In this document: piece by piece, positions 22,865 through 34,440 of the stretch
How positions within the stretch are numbered: the first letter of the stretch is position 1
How the letters are laid out: every line of letters begins with the position of its first letter
Source: Ryuthela nishihirai
Lineage: Eukaryota; Arthropoda; Arachnida; Araneae; Heptathelidae
Direction: 5' to 3'
DNA length: 64,000 nucleotides
Assembly: GCA_038380435.1 (NCBI GenBank)
Contig: JAWZYU010000010.1
Coordinates: 49,650,135-49,714,134 of the forward strand
Translations under genes and position numbers: made by a program
Notes under the pieces: model-generated
Databases searched by the model: none
What the model was told of the DNA's origin: nothing
Seen by the model: the letters and a program-made list of their open reading frames with translations, nothing else

Positions 22865-23794
22865 ATGGAGTCATGTAAACAGTCTAATATGATAGATAGT
22901 GAAGGCTTTACTAAAGTTGTGTGTCGCAGAAGAAAACGAAGCTCTGCTAAGCATAATTGGGAAGCACTATGCTTAAGTAAAGAAACTGATATACCTAATG
23001 CACATGAACTTAGTGATACATTAATTGAAAAACTATCAGCTATCACAACTGAGATATCATGCTCAGAATATTTCAATAATTGTAAGGTACTGATTTTTAA
23101 GGCATTTATAATTCTAGGTGTAGACTGTAGTTATTCAAGCATTGCTTCATCATGCAAAATTGGTTTGCCACATGAAAATGAACAAAATCTGCTGTTCCAA
23201 GGTGAAAAATGTGTAGTTGACATTGTGTGTTATGGACTAGGAGGATTTTTGTCTTGTGTGAATGCACAATATCAGCTTGGTTTTCTTTTACAACTAAAGG
23301 TTTTATTAAGTGCTGAAGTTTATGTTTATGATCCAATATTTAGTGATGTTGAAAAGAACATTTTGAAAAAATTGAACCTTCATATTTTGCAACTTAATGA
23401 AGAGGGTAAAAGGCCAGTAGAATCACATACAATATTTTTTATGCCTCATTGTGGGAAGCCTCTGTACAACAGTGTATTATGGGCTAATTGGTCTGTAGAG
23501 CGATTGTGTAAAGTTATAATTATTGGTAACAGTTTCGAAAGCATTGTAGAATCCTCTCCGGAGAGACATCTAATGCAACATGTACCTTATATTTTTCGTT
23601 CTCGACAAGTTACCCAAGAAATTCCAATTCCAAATATTTTTAGGTTTTCTGATATATTTAATAACTTATCTGTTCATATATTTGAAAAGCAAAAGATGAT
23701 TTCACTACCAGATGAAATGTGGTTAGATTGTGAAGAGCCACATTACACTTCAGAAGATGAAATAATAGTTAATTCTGTGAGATTTCCACAATAA
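22865..23794 (+). CDS. SRRD: SRR1-like protein, single exon
   Basis: A 309-residue uninterrupted frame from an ATG in AAATGG context. The Lys/Arg-rich N terminus with SEGFTKVVCRRRK (12-24) fits SRR1/SRRD proteins. The SRR1 domain carries the family's landmarks: VCYGLGGFLSCVNAQYQL (121-138), VYDPIFSDVE (154-163), FFMPHCGKPLYNSVLWANW (191-209) and IIIGNSF (218-224). Arabidopsis SRR1 acts in circadian and phytochrome signalling; the animal homologue's biochemistry is poorly known, so I assign family only. A 14-codon upstream ORF (22837-22878) overlaps this start out of frame, and a splice-acceptor-like tttctctttatag ends at 22833, so a 5' non-coding exon is possible. No frame damage is visible. 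No poly(A) tract marks it as a retrocopy. Confidence 0.87.
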   Translation: MESCKQSNMIDSEGFTKVVCRRRKRSSAKHNWEALCLSKETDIPNAHELSDTLIEKLSAITTEISCSEYFNNCKVLIFKAFIILGVDCSYSSIASSCKIGLPHENEQNLLFQGEKCVVDIVCYGLGGFLSCVNAQYQLGFLLQLKVLLSAEVYVYDPIFSDVEKNILKKLNLHILQLNEEGKRPVESHTIFFMPHCGKPLYNSVLWANWSVERLCKVIIIGNSFESIVESSPERHLMQHVPYIFRSRQVTQEIPIPNIFRFSDIFNNLSVHIFEKQKMISLPDEMWLDCEEPHYTSEDEIIVNSVRFPQ

Positions 23795-23866
23795 GTAGTG
23801 TTTTTTAAAAACTGCTGGTGAGTTACATGAGTTTTTTTTTGTGAGTTATGGCTGTTTAGCTTATGT

Positions 23867-24313
23867 CAGTGGTGTTCAACCTTTTCCTGTACAGGGGCCA
23901 TATTCAAAGTTAGATTTGTTTCGTGGGCCACACTGAGTGATTTGAGAAAATTTAGTGTGTTACATTTTCCATATCTTGTTACGTGTAAAAGGAAGCCTGT
24001 AACTGTATTTAGTGTACACATAACTGCAATGGACTACATTTGGCATGCTTCTGGTCAGGCATGCACATATTTGATATTAAATGTAGATAAAAGAAACAGA
24101 ATTCAGGACACCAACATGTGGTTTTGTAATTTTAACACTTTCACATATTTGCTGCAATTAGTGCCACAATCTTTTAAATTTGTTTATTTCCATTTATTTT
24201 AGTGTCAAATGTACATGGTTCTTGAAGTAATTAAATTAAAAATGCTATTTTAGTTCACTTTCTGCATGGGCAGTGTAAAAATTGTGCATGGACTGTAGGT
24301 TTGGACACCACTG
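23867..24313 (+). mobile_element. hAT-type non-autonomous element, 447 bp
   Basis: The ends are CAGTGGTGTTCAACC and, read inward from the right, CAGTGGTGTCCAAACC. Flanks gcttatgt (23859-23866) and gctaattt (24314-24321) agree at six of eight bases. It begins 72 bases after the SRR1-like stop, so it may sit in that gene's 3' UTR. Confidence 0.8.
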
Positions 24314-24352
24314 GCTAATTTGATCTTATTTTATTTCTTTGTAAAAACTAAG

Positions 24353-24620
24353 TTGGTAGCATGCCAGGCTCATAATCTCCAGTTGTAAGAATTGAGTCCC
24401 ACTTGTGCCAGCATTGAGATTTATCTGTACTAAACCCCTACTGTCCTGCCCTTGTTAGAAAGAGACATCAATGAACTTGGAAAGGCAGAATGTCAGATGG
24501 AATGTTAAGCCAATGGCCCATGTTAAGGACCAGCCGTACCCTGTGCATGGTAAAAGAACACATTGGATGGCCTTTGCAGGAGGATTTCATCTATCCTTAC
24601 AGCTGTCCAATAGGTATCCT
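24353..24620 (+). mobile_element. SINE-A copy, old, 3'-truncated
   Basis: It starts in the tRNA-like head (TTGGTAGCATGCCAGGCTC, with the anticodon triplet here CAT) and keeps the order of internal blocks to cagctgtcc. The tail is lost. Confidence 0.7.
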
Positions 24621-26985
24621 TCCCTCACAGATAATAGAAGAGTAAAGATTGGTTGTAAGAAAATGATTGCTGTGCCTCTATAGTTAAGACTTCGCTGTTC
24701 ACAGAAACATCCATCACTCCCTGTCTGGTGGTTTGTCTGTTAAAATTTGTAATCCCTCCCATGTGCCCTTAAGTTTAGATTGCTGTTTACATTTTTTTTT
24801 CATACCTTTACAACTGTCTTCAATATTTTGTATGTATTTCAATCAAGGAAACTCAAATACATTATTAATGGAACAAAACTTGTATTTTATTGAATTTCCA
24901 GAAATAATCATATTATTCTAAATAGTATAAAATGTTATAAAAAATAAAGTTTTTGACAATTCACAAGCTTATTACAGAGTAAATATCAAAAGTAAACTAA
25001 TATCAGTGTTAAAATATTTTTATATAAAAAAAAAGTTATAATAAATGAAAATAAAGTGCTATTGACATTTTTTCAATTATATTTTTTCTGAAGATTCAAT
25101 TTAAAAGTTATGGAGTTTGCATTTTTTCCTTTTCTTTTAAAGGAAAAGCACTTACTTTGTGAAAATTATACTGAAGTGCAATAAAAAAAAATGCTGTGAT
25201 AGTTACATACTGCAAATAATCATTATGAAAGAAATTGACTGTATATTAGAGTTTATTTCTTAAAAAAATTAGTAATTTTTCTGTCTCTTCCAACAAGCAT
25301 CTCTGTGAATTCTTAAATGATGTCACAACTCTGCAAAACATTGTTTGGTATATCTTTCCATGTCATTACAAAATGGCGGCGACTTCACCATATTGGCTGC
25401 TAACAGCGAAACTAATGACCTTAACTAAATAATAATGAACAAATATAAAAATAACTTTAATTTAACAAATGGTAAAATGCATGGATTGGAATTGATTTGA
25501 AAGAACTTTTTGCTGACTCTCCAGTTAATTGCAATACAATCAGAATTGCTGAGATCGCCAAGTTTCAAAATCCTGTTTTATGCTAAGAAAATGTGGTGTT
25601 GCTGCTTTAACTCGTTAATGCCTAGGAAATTTCAGAAAAGGGTGTTAAAGACAAAGAAATAGCATTATTTGGATGGGTCCATTTCAAATTTCAGCCGTTA
25701 TGGGCATTAAAGGATAAAGCATCATGCTGCACTTGAGAGCATCTATGCCGCCCAATGAGATCAGCAGAAATCCCTGCTGGGCAATGTAATGTACAATAGC
25801 GCTGTGATTGGTTACATATTTCAGTGTTTAAATCATTGCAGTGATGCTAATGCCAAAAAACAAAATATTTAAAGGTGAAAAAAATATACGTTTTACATAT
25901 TGTTCTAGGATTTTCATTTTACAAATTTCATTATACTGATTATCTTTTGCATTGGGATTTTTTTTATTTATTTAAATCATAATCAATTTTCATCATATTG
26001 GTATTCATTAAAATGAAACATTTGACGTAAATGATCTGGGTTCAGAATTTTTTTTGTTATGCTGAATATTTCGTTATTCTGGTGGCTTTATCTTGCTGCT
26101 ATTTGCATATTTTACAACCTGTTTTAGCACCACACTTTTAAAATGTGATTTTTTTTTTATGAAAGAAAAAGTAAAAATCCTGCAAAGTAATGTGGTTGTA
26201 TATTCTGGCACAAATAAGTACCTTGTGCTCATAATATTTAGCTGATTAAAATTAATTTGGTGCACCGATTTATGTGTTATATTCTTCATTACATTTTTAC
26301 ATTTGTAAACCACTACTTGAAATCAGTTGAGACATTTGATTGATGATATATAGAGCTATAGCTGGCGTTTTCAGTAACTGTGTTATCAGAATACTCTTTG
26401 AAGGACAAAAATAAAACCTATGCATCACACCTGTATTCTGCTGTTTAGTTATACCATTGTTTTTCACAAACACAACACTGATCTGATTTAAAAGTCTGTC
26501 AGCAATATAAAATATTACATTTTCGTTTACCAAGTGTACACATAGTATATGTGCAAATGATAAGTTCTCTGCTAACAATGAATATTTGAATTATATGTGG
26601 GAATAGCATTTTCACTGTTATCACTAAACTTGTTTTTCAGTATATAAGGAATGTCACTATTTCATCTGCATCCTCTTTTATTACCTGCACCAGATAAATG
26701 AAGCAGTGTATTAACAGAAACAGCTGAAATATATTTGACCAACTGCAGGCAACCTGGGTTATCAAACCACACTTATTGCAAATAATGCAGGACATATTCT
26801 CTGGGACAGACTAGTTTAACCTTATCATCGTTACAAACTGTTAGTCAACATTTAAAATAATTTTTTTTTATCTATCCACCTATTGCTTTTTTGCTCGTCA
26901 TTTGTTGGGTTACCAGTTGCAGTGTTTGTCAAAACAGTTATTCCACCATATCTTTAAAATGCAATGGACAAACTTAATGATTTAT
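24621..26985. other. Intergenic AT-rich stretch
   Basis: No gene or element ends are supported. A strong YY1-type motif, CAAAATGGCGGC, lies at 25369-25380; the ATG inside it opens a 19-codon frame that stops at 25433. A CCAAT box in reverse (GATTGGTTA) lies near 25807. Together they could mark a promoter, but no gene body was found. Confidence 0.4.
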
Positions 26986-26989
26986 GTGT

Positions 26990-27690
26990 CAAATGTAATA
27001 TCTTTGGTTACATTCTCATTTTTAGGGATCATTTTCTGGTTGAAATTTAAATATGGGGCAACTTTCGGCTAAAGGCAGTTATACATAATGTCACAGTGAC
27101 ATGCTGCTTTTCATAACCCGTTTTCATGATCTCTTTAGCACCTTTATTGTTTGTATAATTTTGAGGCATATCGAAGAACCCCCGGGTTTCGTCTACATTT
27201 CATATTAGACTAAACTTGGTTTCATTTTTTCCTCAATTGAATCACATGAAACAGCTTTCGTTCAAAGTCTGCAGGAAGTTTTTGACAAATACACATTCGA
27301 TGCCTTAATGATAATCCTATATGGTGCATGAATCGGCCACACCAACTTCTCGTTTCTTTGAAATTTCTTTCATGTATTCCGAGGGAGTTGACAATTTCCT
27401 CTTGCCTTTTCATTTCTTGCATATGATAGGCAATCTTTTTTCATCTCTCTCAGTAACAAAATGTAATACAGCTTCATCTACTTGTGGTTACTTTCCTTAA
27501 GTCCCGTAAAGCACTTGGTTGTTGCTTTTTAAGAGAATAGGGAATACGGTCATTTCTACAATGATGAATATTTGTTTCACTAATACCAAATTTATGGCCA
27601 GCAGGCCTTAATTTTGGTATTAGTGAAGGCCTGTTTCCATGTATTTTCTGTATACATAAGTTTCTTTTCAATGTAGCATAGTGTAATTTT
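26990..27690 (-). pseudogene. Pogo/jerky-type transposase fossil (N-terminal half)
   Basis: Minus-strand fragments in changing frames follow pogo-type order. 27671: an N-terminal HTH region (AGHKFGISETNIHH, RNDR). Then SWCGRFMHHIGLSLRHR and ICQKLPADFERKL, the CENP-B-type second helix-turn-helix. Then FFDMPQNYTNNKGAKEIM and GYEKQHVTVTLCITAF, leading into the DDE domain. Several stops and frameshifts are present and the catalytic core is lost. It is a different lineage from the 4-6 kb Tigger. Confidence 0.72.
27579..27633. repeat. Inverted duplication inside the pogo fossil
   Basis: The CACTAATACCAAA arm at 27579 recurs inverted, ending at 27625, and CAGGCCTT/AAGGCCTG flank the second arm. On the minus strand the extra 24 bases add exactly eight in-frame codons between GNRP and AGHKFGISET, so the inverted piece is the insertion. 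Confidence 0.75.
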
Positions 27691-27870
27691 TAAAAACATT
27701 TTAAATGACAATTGAGAATACAAATTTTAGTTAAACTCAACACTCGACACTCAGCTGAAGTGACAACAGATAAGAACAAGTGTGCTTATCGTAAAAATAT
27801 TTAGCAGTAGTCGATGTGTCGCCATCTACCGATGATTTTAGATACTACTAAGATGAATCAATGAGTTTGG

Positions 27871-28233
27871 TGTTTTCTGAACGGCACTTTTTTGCACACG
27901 GTTTAAATGGTCAGGTCACAAAGACCCCTAGGACTCGGAGAAGGTTCGGGAAGAGGACCCACTGGAAAACTGTTAGGAGACATGGTAGGTGCTCGTTAAG
28001 GCCTTCCAGCGTGTTCTGCAACGTACAGAAGGTGTATCTCTCCAGCACATGAATCCAAGACTAAACTTCCCATCCGAAGGACGTCTCCCTTTACCAATCC
28101 ATCGGTGTCCCCTTTCTCACCTGGGACACAAAGGGAATTAGCGGAGAAAATTCTCAGCACAGTTGGGACTCGAATCTGCGAACTCCAAGTTACGAGCCTC
28201 GAAAGCTGCCTGCTGAGCCAAAACCCGTCCTCC
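27871..28233 (-). mobile_element. SINE-A copy within the left arm
   Basis: Full length, from TTTCTGAACGGCAC to a head with B box GGGACTCGAATC. Its counterpart is 40806-41165, so it inserted before the arms were formed. Confidence 0.8.
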
Positions 28234-28364
28234 ATTAGTATTCTAAAAGGAAATTAATACTACGAGGTTGATACTACGCAACGATGAGCATTTCATTGCG
28301 ATTTACCCTTTTTGGGTCGATACTTTGATGACAATAGCGGGAGGAGGGGGTGGGCGAAGATTTT

Positions 28365-28640
28365 AGGCGTTTTCCCAATTCCTGAGGGTTGGGTTTGGCT
28401 GAAATAGCGCAGGACTCGTAATCTGCAGTTCCAAGGTTCGAATCCCAACTGTGCCTGGGTTGAGAATTTTCTCACCTAATTCCTGTTCTGCCTTCGGAGA
28501 GAAAGGAGGCGTCAATGGATTTGGAAAGGCAGCTGTGAGACGGGAGGTTAAGCCACGGCTTCGTATGCAAGAGAACTGCTGCTACTTAGTGGCTTTTGCC
28601 CCATGCTGAAACTTCCTTCGGCTGCAAAACTCGGCGAAAA
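28365..28640 (+). mobile_element. SINE-A-related copy within the left arm, 3'-truncated
   Basis: The head is GGCTGAAATAGCGCAGGACTC with CGTAATCTGCAG and B box GGTTCGAATCC. The body follows the family to cgtatgcaag and then diverges. It is mirrored at 38460-38690. Confidence 0.65.
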
Positions 28641-28696
28641 TATCTGCAAGGAAAAGTTATTTTTGCTTATCAGGCTCCTGTCGGACCTCTGTGGCA

Positions 28697-28755
28697 AGCA
28701 GCTGCTTGAGGGGCTATTTATTTTTATTTAACCTTTCACCAATGATTCGCCTCTC
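28697..28755 (+). mobile_element. SINE-B tail-only insertion
   Basis: GGCTCCTGTCGGACCTCTGT to the TTGAGGGGCTATTTATTT tail interrupts sequence that is continuous in the right arm, so the insertion postdates arm formation. Confidence 0.75.
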
Positions 28756-28774
28756 TAAGGAATTGTAAGACGCC

Positions 28775-28809
28775 CTGAAGATGACTGCTGAGTGCAGTCG
28801 AAAGCGCTC
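28775..28809 (+). ncRNA. Hammerhead-ribozyme-like motif, left-arm copy
   Basis: CTGAAGA, a T, then GACTGC-TGAGT-GCAGTC (perfect 6-bp stem II), GAAA and GCGCTC, with GCC before the core able to pair with GGC after the cleavage site. The arrangement matches the 20.2-kb motif, including the extra T. Downstream AT-rich sequence (gtgtaaataaaactaacc) resembles retroelement ends, but no Penelope reverse transcriptase was found. Confidence 0.45.
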
Positions 28810-29186
28810 GGCTCATACAAGCATGTAAATAACACATTGCAGTACTTGTGTAAATAAAACTAACCGGGGAAAAAAAAACCTTATCGATTCTTAAGAGCCA
28901 TGCCCTGTCCACGTTAAAGAACACTCTGAATGGCCTTGACAGGAAGCTTCCATCCAGTGGCGAAGCATGACATTTTGAGTAGGGAAAGCAATTGTCAAGA
29001 GCAGTGCTGCAATTAAATCGAAACGCTGTTCAGATACCTGATATTTACGAATCGATGAGTGAGTGTTGTTCTATATTTTTTAAATCAAACATTGATATTA
29101 TATACTGTATAGTCTAGTAACGAGGGGAGGGGATTTGCGAGTGCAATCTCTATCATGAAGAAAGTTTTTTTAAGAAACTGTTCATT

Positions 29187-29395
29187 GGCGTTCCGGTGGC
29201 CGAGTGGTTAGCCCATTTGGCTACAAATATGAACCTGAGATCGAGCCCCGGATAAAAGGCATAAATGTTTTCTTTCTGATGGGAGTGGGACCTCGCCTTT
29301 CTCACAAACCTTCCTGATGTCTTATTATATTGATATGCTCCTGTCAGATTTCTGTGGGGAAGCAGCTGTTTGAAGAGGAATTTGTTTGTTCATTT
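29187..29395 (+). mobile_element. SINE-B copy in the left arm, full length
   Basis: The tRNA-like head CGGTGGCCGAGTGGTTAGCC and B box GATCGAGCCCC are followed by the body and the tail gaagcagctgtttgaagagg. Mirrored at 37345-37560. Confidence 0.8.
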
Positions 29396-29671
29396 GTTCA
29401 CTAACTGGTATTAATAAAAACAATAACAAAATTTTTGAAAAACCCCATGTTTCCTAATATTTTGGCCAATCTTCGCTACGCCACTTTGTATGTGAATAAT
29501 TCGTAAATTTTATTTGTCTTACTTTCTATAAAATTGTGTGTGCGCTTGAATAAAGAAAGGCATTATTGTTATTAAAAATACAGTGCACTTTCTCCTTGGA
29601 ATGCTGAAATCTATAAGCACACGTGTGGAAGTTGCCAAAATTTTTCGCCATCATTCCTTTGCTAGATTTCA

Positions 29672-29922
29672 ATCGTTTTACCTATGAACAACATTTTTAT
29701 GCGTAAAATAGGTTAAAGGTCCAGGTCCCAAGGGCTCGGTTAAATTGGGGAAAGGGATCCATTGGAGATTTGTTAGGAGACAGACGGAAATCTCCCTTTA
29801 AAATCATTCAACGTACACAGGGTTGTCCTGAGCATGGATTCACGACTTTCGATCTCATCCAGCGGACGGCGGTATTTCCAAACCCAACGGTGTCCCCTTC
29901 CTCGCCGATGGCAAAGTAATAT
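29672..29922 (-). mobile_element. SINE-A copy cut by the LINE 3' end
   Basis: It is recognisable from CGTTTTACCTATGAACAAC to gccgatggcaaag. The tRNA-like head is missing, replaced by the LINE tail at 29928. Confidence 0.7.
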
Positions 29923-29927
29923 TATCA

Positions 29928-31330
29928 TCATCTTCAAGCAGCTATGGACCACGGAGGTCCAACCAGACCGTGCAATTTAGTTCTTCAAGCATTTCTGTGC
30001 TGAGCTACGTCTGCTGTTTCTGGCCACTGCAAACCAATTCTAACAAGGTCCTGTTTGACATTGTCTGCCCACCGCATCCTAAGTCTCCCCCTCTTTCTGA
30101 GGCCTTTAGGCACACTGTTCATAACCCTATTCGCTGTCTATAATTTTCCATACGGTCAGCATTGCCAAACCTCAGTAATCTCTCTATGCACAAAATAGTG
30201 CTCAAAGGAGGTTGATGACTCTTCTAACCTCATAATTACTTACAAAGTTAAACCACCTAACGCCAAAAATACTGCATAAGCATCTAGAATCAAAAGCATC
30301 AAGTTTCATGTTGTTTACAAAGCATCCAAGTTTCACTACCACAACTAACCATAAAAAGAACCAAACTATTATACAGTCTAATTTTAGTCTTTAGGGTGTA
30401 TACGCCTGTTCCTACACAGTCTTCTAAGATTCCTAAAAGTCCCAGAGGCAATCCCTATTCGCCTGTTAATCTCATGCTGCACATCAGTATCTGTTACACA
30501 GCTCCCAAAATAATTAAACTGAAACACATGGTCAAGGGTGCAACCATTCAGAGCGACTGAAGCAACAACTGCCTGACCAGTTTTCATCACTTTAGTTTTA
30601 TCTCTTACTGGTATAGAGTCGGTTTATCACCAAACCGACTCTATTACCAGTCTCATCAACATCCCTAATGAAAGAATTCATCTCATCAACATACCTAATG
30701 AAAGAATTCTTTCATCAACATCATTAGCCAAAAGGTCAAATCAACTGCATAATCTAAATAGAAATTTTGAAATCTCTAGACCATTTAAGTCCAAAATCTT
30801 TCCCTTCCAAAGAATTTCATACAATATAATCAATAACCAAACTAAAGAGAAAAGGAGGCAAAATGTATCCTTTTGGAACACCAGAAGCGATGCTAAAACA
30901 ATTGCTACAAGCCGTATCAACTCTTACACGTGACTCGGTGTTATTATAGAGAGCTTTCATTATGTTAACTAACTTGTCTGGTATGCCATACAATCAACCA
31001 CAAATTATGACAATCAATAGAGTCGAAAGCCTTTTTTAAATCAACAAAGCTAGCAACCAAAGGTTTCTGAAACTCTAAAAACATTTCTCAAGAATCTGCC
31101 GAAGTGAAAATATCTGATCTACACATCCCCTACCACTTCTGAATCCACATTGCTCATCACGAAATTGCTTGTCAACCAGATTCTTAATTCTATTAAGCAG
31201 AATCATGCAAAGAACTATCTGGAACAGAAATTAGGATGATACCCCTTTATCACAAGAATTGCGATCACCTTTTTTAAAAATAGGGAAAATCTCAACGTTG
31301 ACACAGTGGGGACTGAAGCCTGGGAACATC
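29928..31330 (-). pseudogene. LINE (non-LTR retrotransposon) reverse-transcriptase fossil
   Basis: Minus-strand translation gives RT landmarks in order: IFPIFKKGDRNSCDKG (near 31270), FVDLKKAFDSID (motif A, near 31030), then LDYAVDLTF where a YADD-type active site is expected (near 30750; one Asp of the pair is Val). Then come ANDVDE, TKVMKTGQAVV, HVFQFNYFGSCVTDTDVQHEI, IASGTFRNLRRLCRNR (30590-30384) and RRRWADNVKQDL near the C terminus. Frameshifts and stops are frequent. The 3' end is gacctccgtggtccatagct-gcttgaa followed by a GAT-type microsatellite. The clade could not be fixed from these motifs. Confidence 0.8.
30608..30650. repeat. Hairpin inserted in the LINE fossil
   Basis: CTGGTATAGAGTCGGTTT and its complement are separated by six bases. 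On the minus strand ETGNRVGLVIN should continue into KTKVMKTG; instead about 20 bases complementary to the preceding codons intervene. 30655-30715 also holds imperfect direct repeats of catcaacatccctaatgaaa. Confidence 0.78.
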
Positions 31331-34300
31331 AGAACACTACTATGGTAGCTACAAACTCCATATGCTGAAACGCAAAGGCTGTTCTGATTGCTTTTGACAG
31401 GCAAGTCACAAAAATAATTGAAAGAGATAATAAGCTTACAAATGTTTGTATTGTGTAGATTTGAGTGGGACCCTTTCAAAATTCTACAAAAGGAAAAAAA
31501 ATTCAAAATGAAGTAGAATTGACAAAATATTAATTTTATTCTAATTTAATTTCGACTAAATTCAATATTCTAAATTTAATTCATTGCACTACAGTGTAAA
31601 ACCAACATTATATCATTAATATTGACTAAATTCTATTTTAAGTAAATAGTGAAAGAATCAAAAGACGAATGCAAAAACCAGAGTTAATGAAGAAATTATA
31701 GATATTTAATTTTTTACAATTTTCACCCATTTGTTTATCATAGTTCGTTTTCAAAAACACCCTTCTGTTTTTATGTGTTCGGAAAATATTCAAGGGCCAA
31801 AGAAATATATTTCGCCGCAGACAGCTACTTTAGTAGCCCTGAAACAAACTAATGTTTCAAGAATAATATTTTTACCACAGATGAATATGCTGCAATGAAT
31901 TTATGATAAACGTGTCATGAACGCTCGCGTATGCTTCTGCGTGAAAATTAGGTTATCAGCTGTTTAGAACGGAGATACTTTGAATAATAAGATTCGTAGA
32001 GGAAAAACAAAAAGGTGTAGTGAAGAAATAAGAATATATTGTATTAAATTAGTGTGTTACGTAAGAAGACTTATTATTTGAGTGAAAGTGAACCTGGTTC
32101 CAGTGGTGAAAGGGAATCAACAGCAAAGTTATTTTTGGGCCCTCTATCAGGAGAGATCAACGTTAGATGTTTCGCATCTATAAGATATAAAGCATTATTA
32201 TGGTAGTCCTCTAACACAAATGAAATTCAATAAAAATTGGTTTGTTTGTTGGATGTTACAAAGTAATAGGTTCTATTTTGTCATAGGAACTGAATATTGA
32301 CAGCATTGTGGTTTAAACATTGAAAATTAGTTAAACATAGTAAATCGTTCTTTTTATTTTTTGACTTTATGCTAAGAGGAATAGAAATACTTGTGTATAA
32401 TATTTGTGCTTTTGTAATAAATTACTTCATTCATACTTTAGTATACATATATACTAGTTTTGAACTCACGCTAAGTTTTCATCTGTTTGAATTCATATCA
32501 ATTGGTGTCAGGAGCAGGATAATTTAATTGAATGCCTTTTACTAGAGGTATAATGCCTATAAGTAATAGTTTGGCAATCGTCAATAGCCTAGCCATTAAA
32601 AAGTGGTCCAAATAATGGTTCCCTACCGAAAGGGGTAGTAGAGTCGCATTATAACTTCGTACATGCGCAGTGAAAAGATATTGGTATAGTACCGTTTTAC
32701 GCCTAATTACTCCGCCACAAGTAGTTCTAGACAGGAAAAAAGTAGTTCTACATGAAAAATGATATCGCGAAACATTATGGGCATAAAAAAACATGACACT
32801 CTATAAGAAGCTAAAATATTTCATTAGTTTCCTCCAGAAATTTAAATATTAAGAATTAGCTTGCATAATAAAAAATTGTTTAACTGAGGTGTCATCCTTT
32901 CAAATCCCATTTGTACATCCATTTTAATTTGATAAGTGTAAAGTGAATAAAACTTTAATTTGTTTGATTTATTTAGCGTAATTGATCATTTATAGAAGTT
33001 TCAGGGCAAGTTGTAAATTCCAGTGTTGCTATGTTTAACGTTATGAAAAGGAGATAATTATATAGTTTATATTTGCTCATATTTAACCTCACGTGACATT
33101 TAATAAATTTCAAGTACAATTTGCTGAATACTGTGTCGCCGTAAGAAATTCAGCTCGCCGTGGCTAAAATATAAAGCGGCAAGGCATGATCGCGTCCATT
33201 GTACTTTTAACTTAGTAAGGTGTGCTTTGCATGCGGCATCTTGAAAGCGATAGGAACCGCTAGCCTCACGATTGCAACGAAAAGTTTTAAAAGTATTTTT
33301 CTTAGTATAACAACTTTCTTTTGCACAGTGCAGTTAAGACGAAAATTTTTAAGAGTAATATTTAGAATTTTAGATTCTACTCAAATATAAATAAATCACT
33401 GAGGTTTTGTTTTTACGTTTAAGAACTTTCAAGACTAATATGCATTGTGGGTACGGTAAAGCTATTATTGGTTCCTGTCAACTCCATGACCTATGTTCCA
33501 GTACTTAACGGTAATAAAATGCTCTGGCATTCAGCACGGGATGGTAACAGCGTTTAACAATCCTTCATCCTTTCCTGGACCACTTTGTAAAAGGGGCCGC
33601 AGCCCCTTTACCATCTGGTCCAATCGCAAAATTCAATTTTGGGCGCTGTAAGCAACAACTGGCGGGACCAGGACCGTAAAGTGCTGGCTATCCCACTTTT
33701 CGGTGATTAGGCTTAATGGCTCGCAGGTCGCCTAGATTCGTTGAAAAATGAAAAAAAAAAAGAAGCAAAGGGAAGCTGCTATGTCGTAAAAAGTGTTAGA
33801 GAGTGGTGAGGAGTAGTTAAAATATCTTCCATGATGGAGGGTGAAATGTATAATGCTTTTTGTGGGACATACTGTGAGTTGGTGTCAATAAGATAGATTT
33901 TAGCGCTTGCGTTGCGTTACACAACGTAGCATAACTACCTAGGAAATGGGATCGACTGTAGTATGGGATTGAGATAGTTATAAATTTTTAATGGTGTGGG
34001 GGAGGAGGGGTCTGGGGTCTTTAATAGGGGTGGAAATTTGTACCCTGGGGGGCTAAGATAGAACTTTTATATTCTTTAAATCCTCTTGCATTGGAGGGAG
34101 TTAACTGTAGAAATGGAATTCTTAGGGGGTAGAGGGACCTTTAATTAACTGTCCTTAAAAATTTTAAAATGTGCTATTAATTTAATGGGGATGTGAATTG
34201 AGCTATATGGGGGTAAGGAGATGGTTGTTAGCCAGTTAGATTAGCAATGCTAATGAGGTGGAATGCAGTGAAGTAGACTTGAAGGGGTCCAGTGCAAACT

Positions 34301-34430
34301 GTATTCCTTGTGAATTAAAGGATATTTGATACCATAAATGTTTTTTCCATGTAGTGAGGGGTAAGGGGGTTATGGGGGTCTGTTTATGACTAATTGATGT
34401 ATTCAGAGTGGTGGAGTGGGTGTTGTGGGT
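31331..34430. other. Spacer within the large inverted repeat
   Basis: No gene or classified element is supported. 33576-33621 is a hairpin (GGACCA and AAAGGGGC with their complements). 32085-32170 has an open, Ser/Glu-rich frame without splice or start support. A retrotransposon LTR could lie here, but I could not find matching termini. Confidence 0.5.
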
Positions 34431-34440
34431 TGAGAGGGGG

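Larger units (their letters stand above)
27797..29745 (+). repeat. Left arm of a 13.5-kb inverted-repeat structure
   Basis: It is about 1.95 kb, mirrored at 36997-41243. Matching landmarks in order include the gatggcgacacatc end, a SINE-A, the hammerhead-like motif, a SINE-B and the ggtcccaagggctc inner end. Identity is roughly 85-90% by eye. Specific to this arm is a 55-60 bp SINE-B tail inserted at 28697-28755. Confidence 0.88.

Noticed and set aside
28739..31260. Penelope-like reverse transcriptase as partner of the hammerhead-like motifs
   Set aside because: The only RT nearby has LINE-type motifs (FVDLKKAFDS), and no GIY-YIG domain was found.
32085..32170. Ser/Glu-rich open stretch
   Set aside because: Short, no start codon or splice signals.
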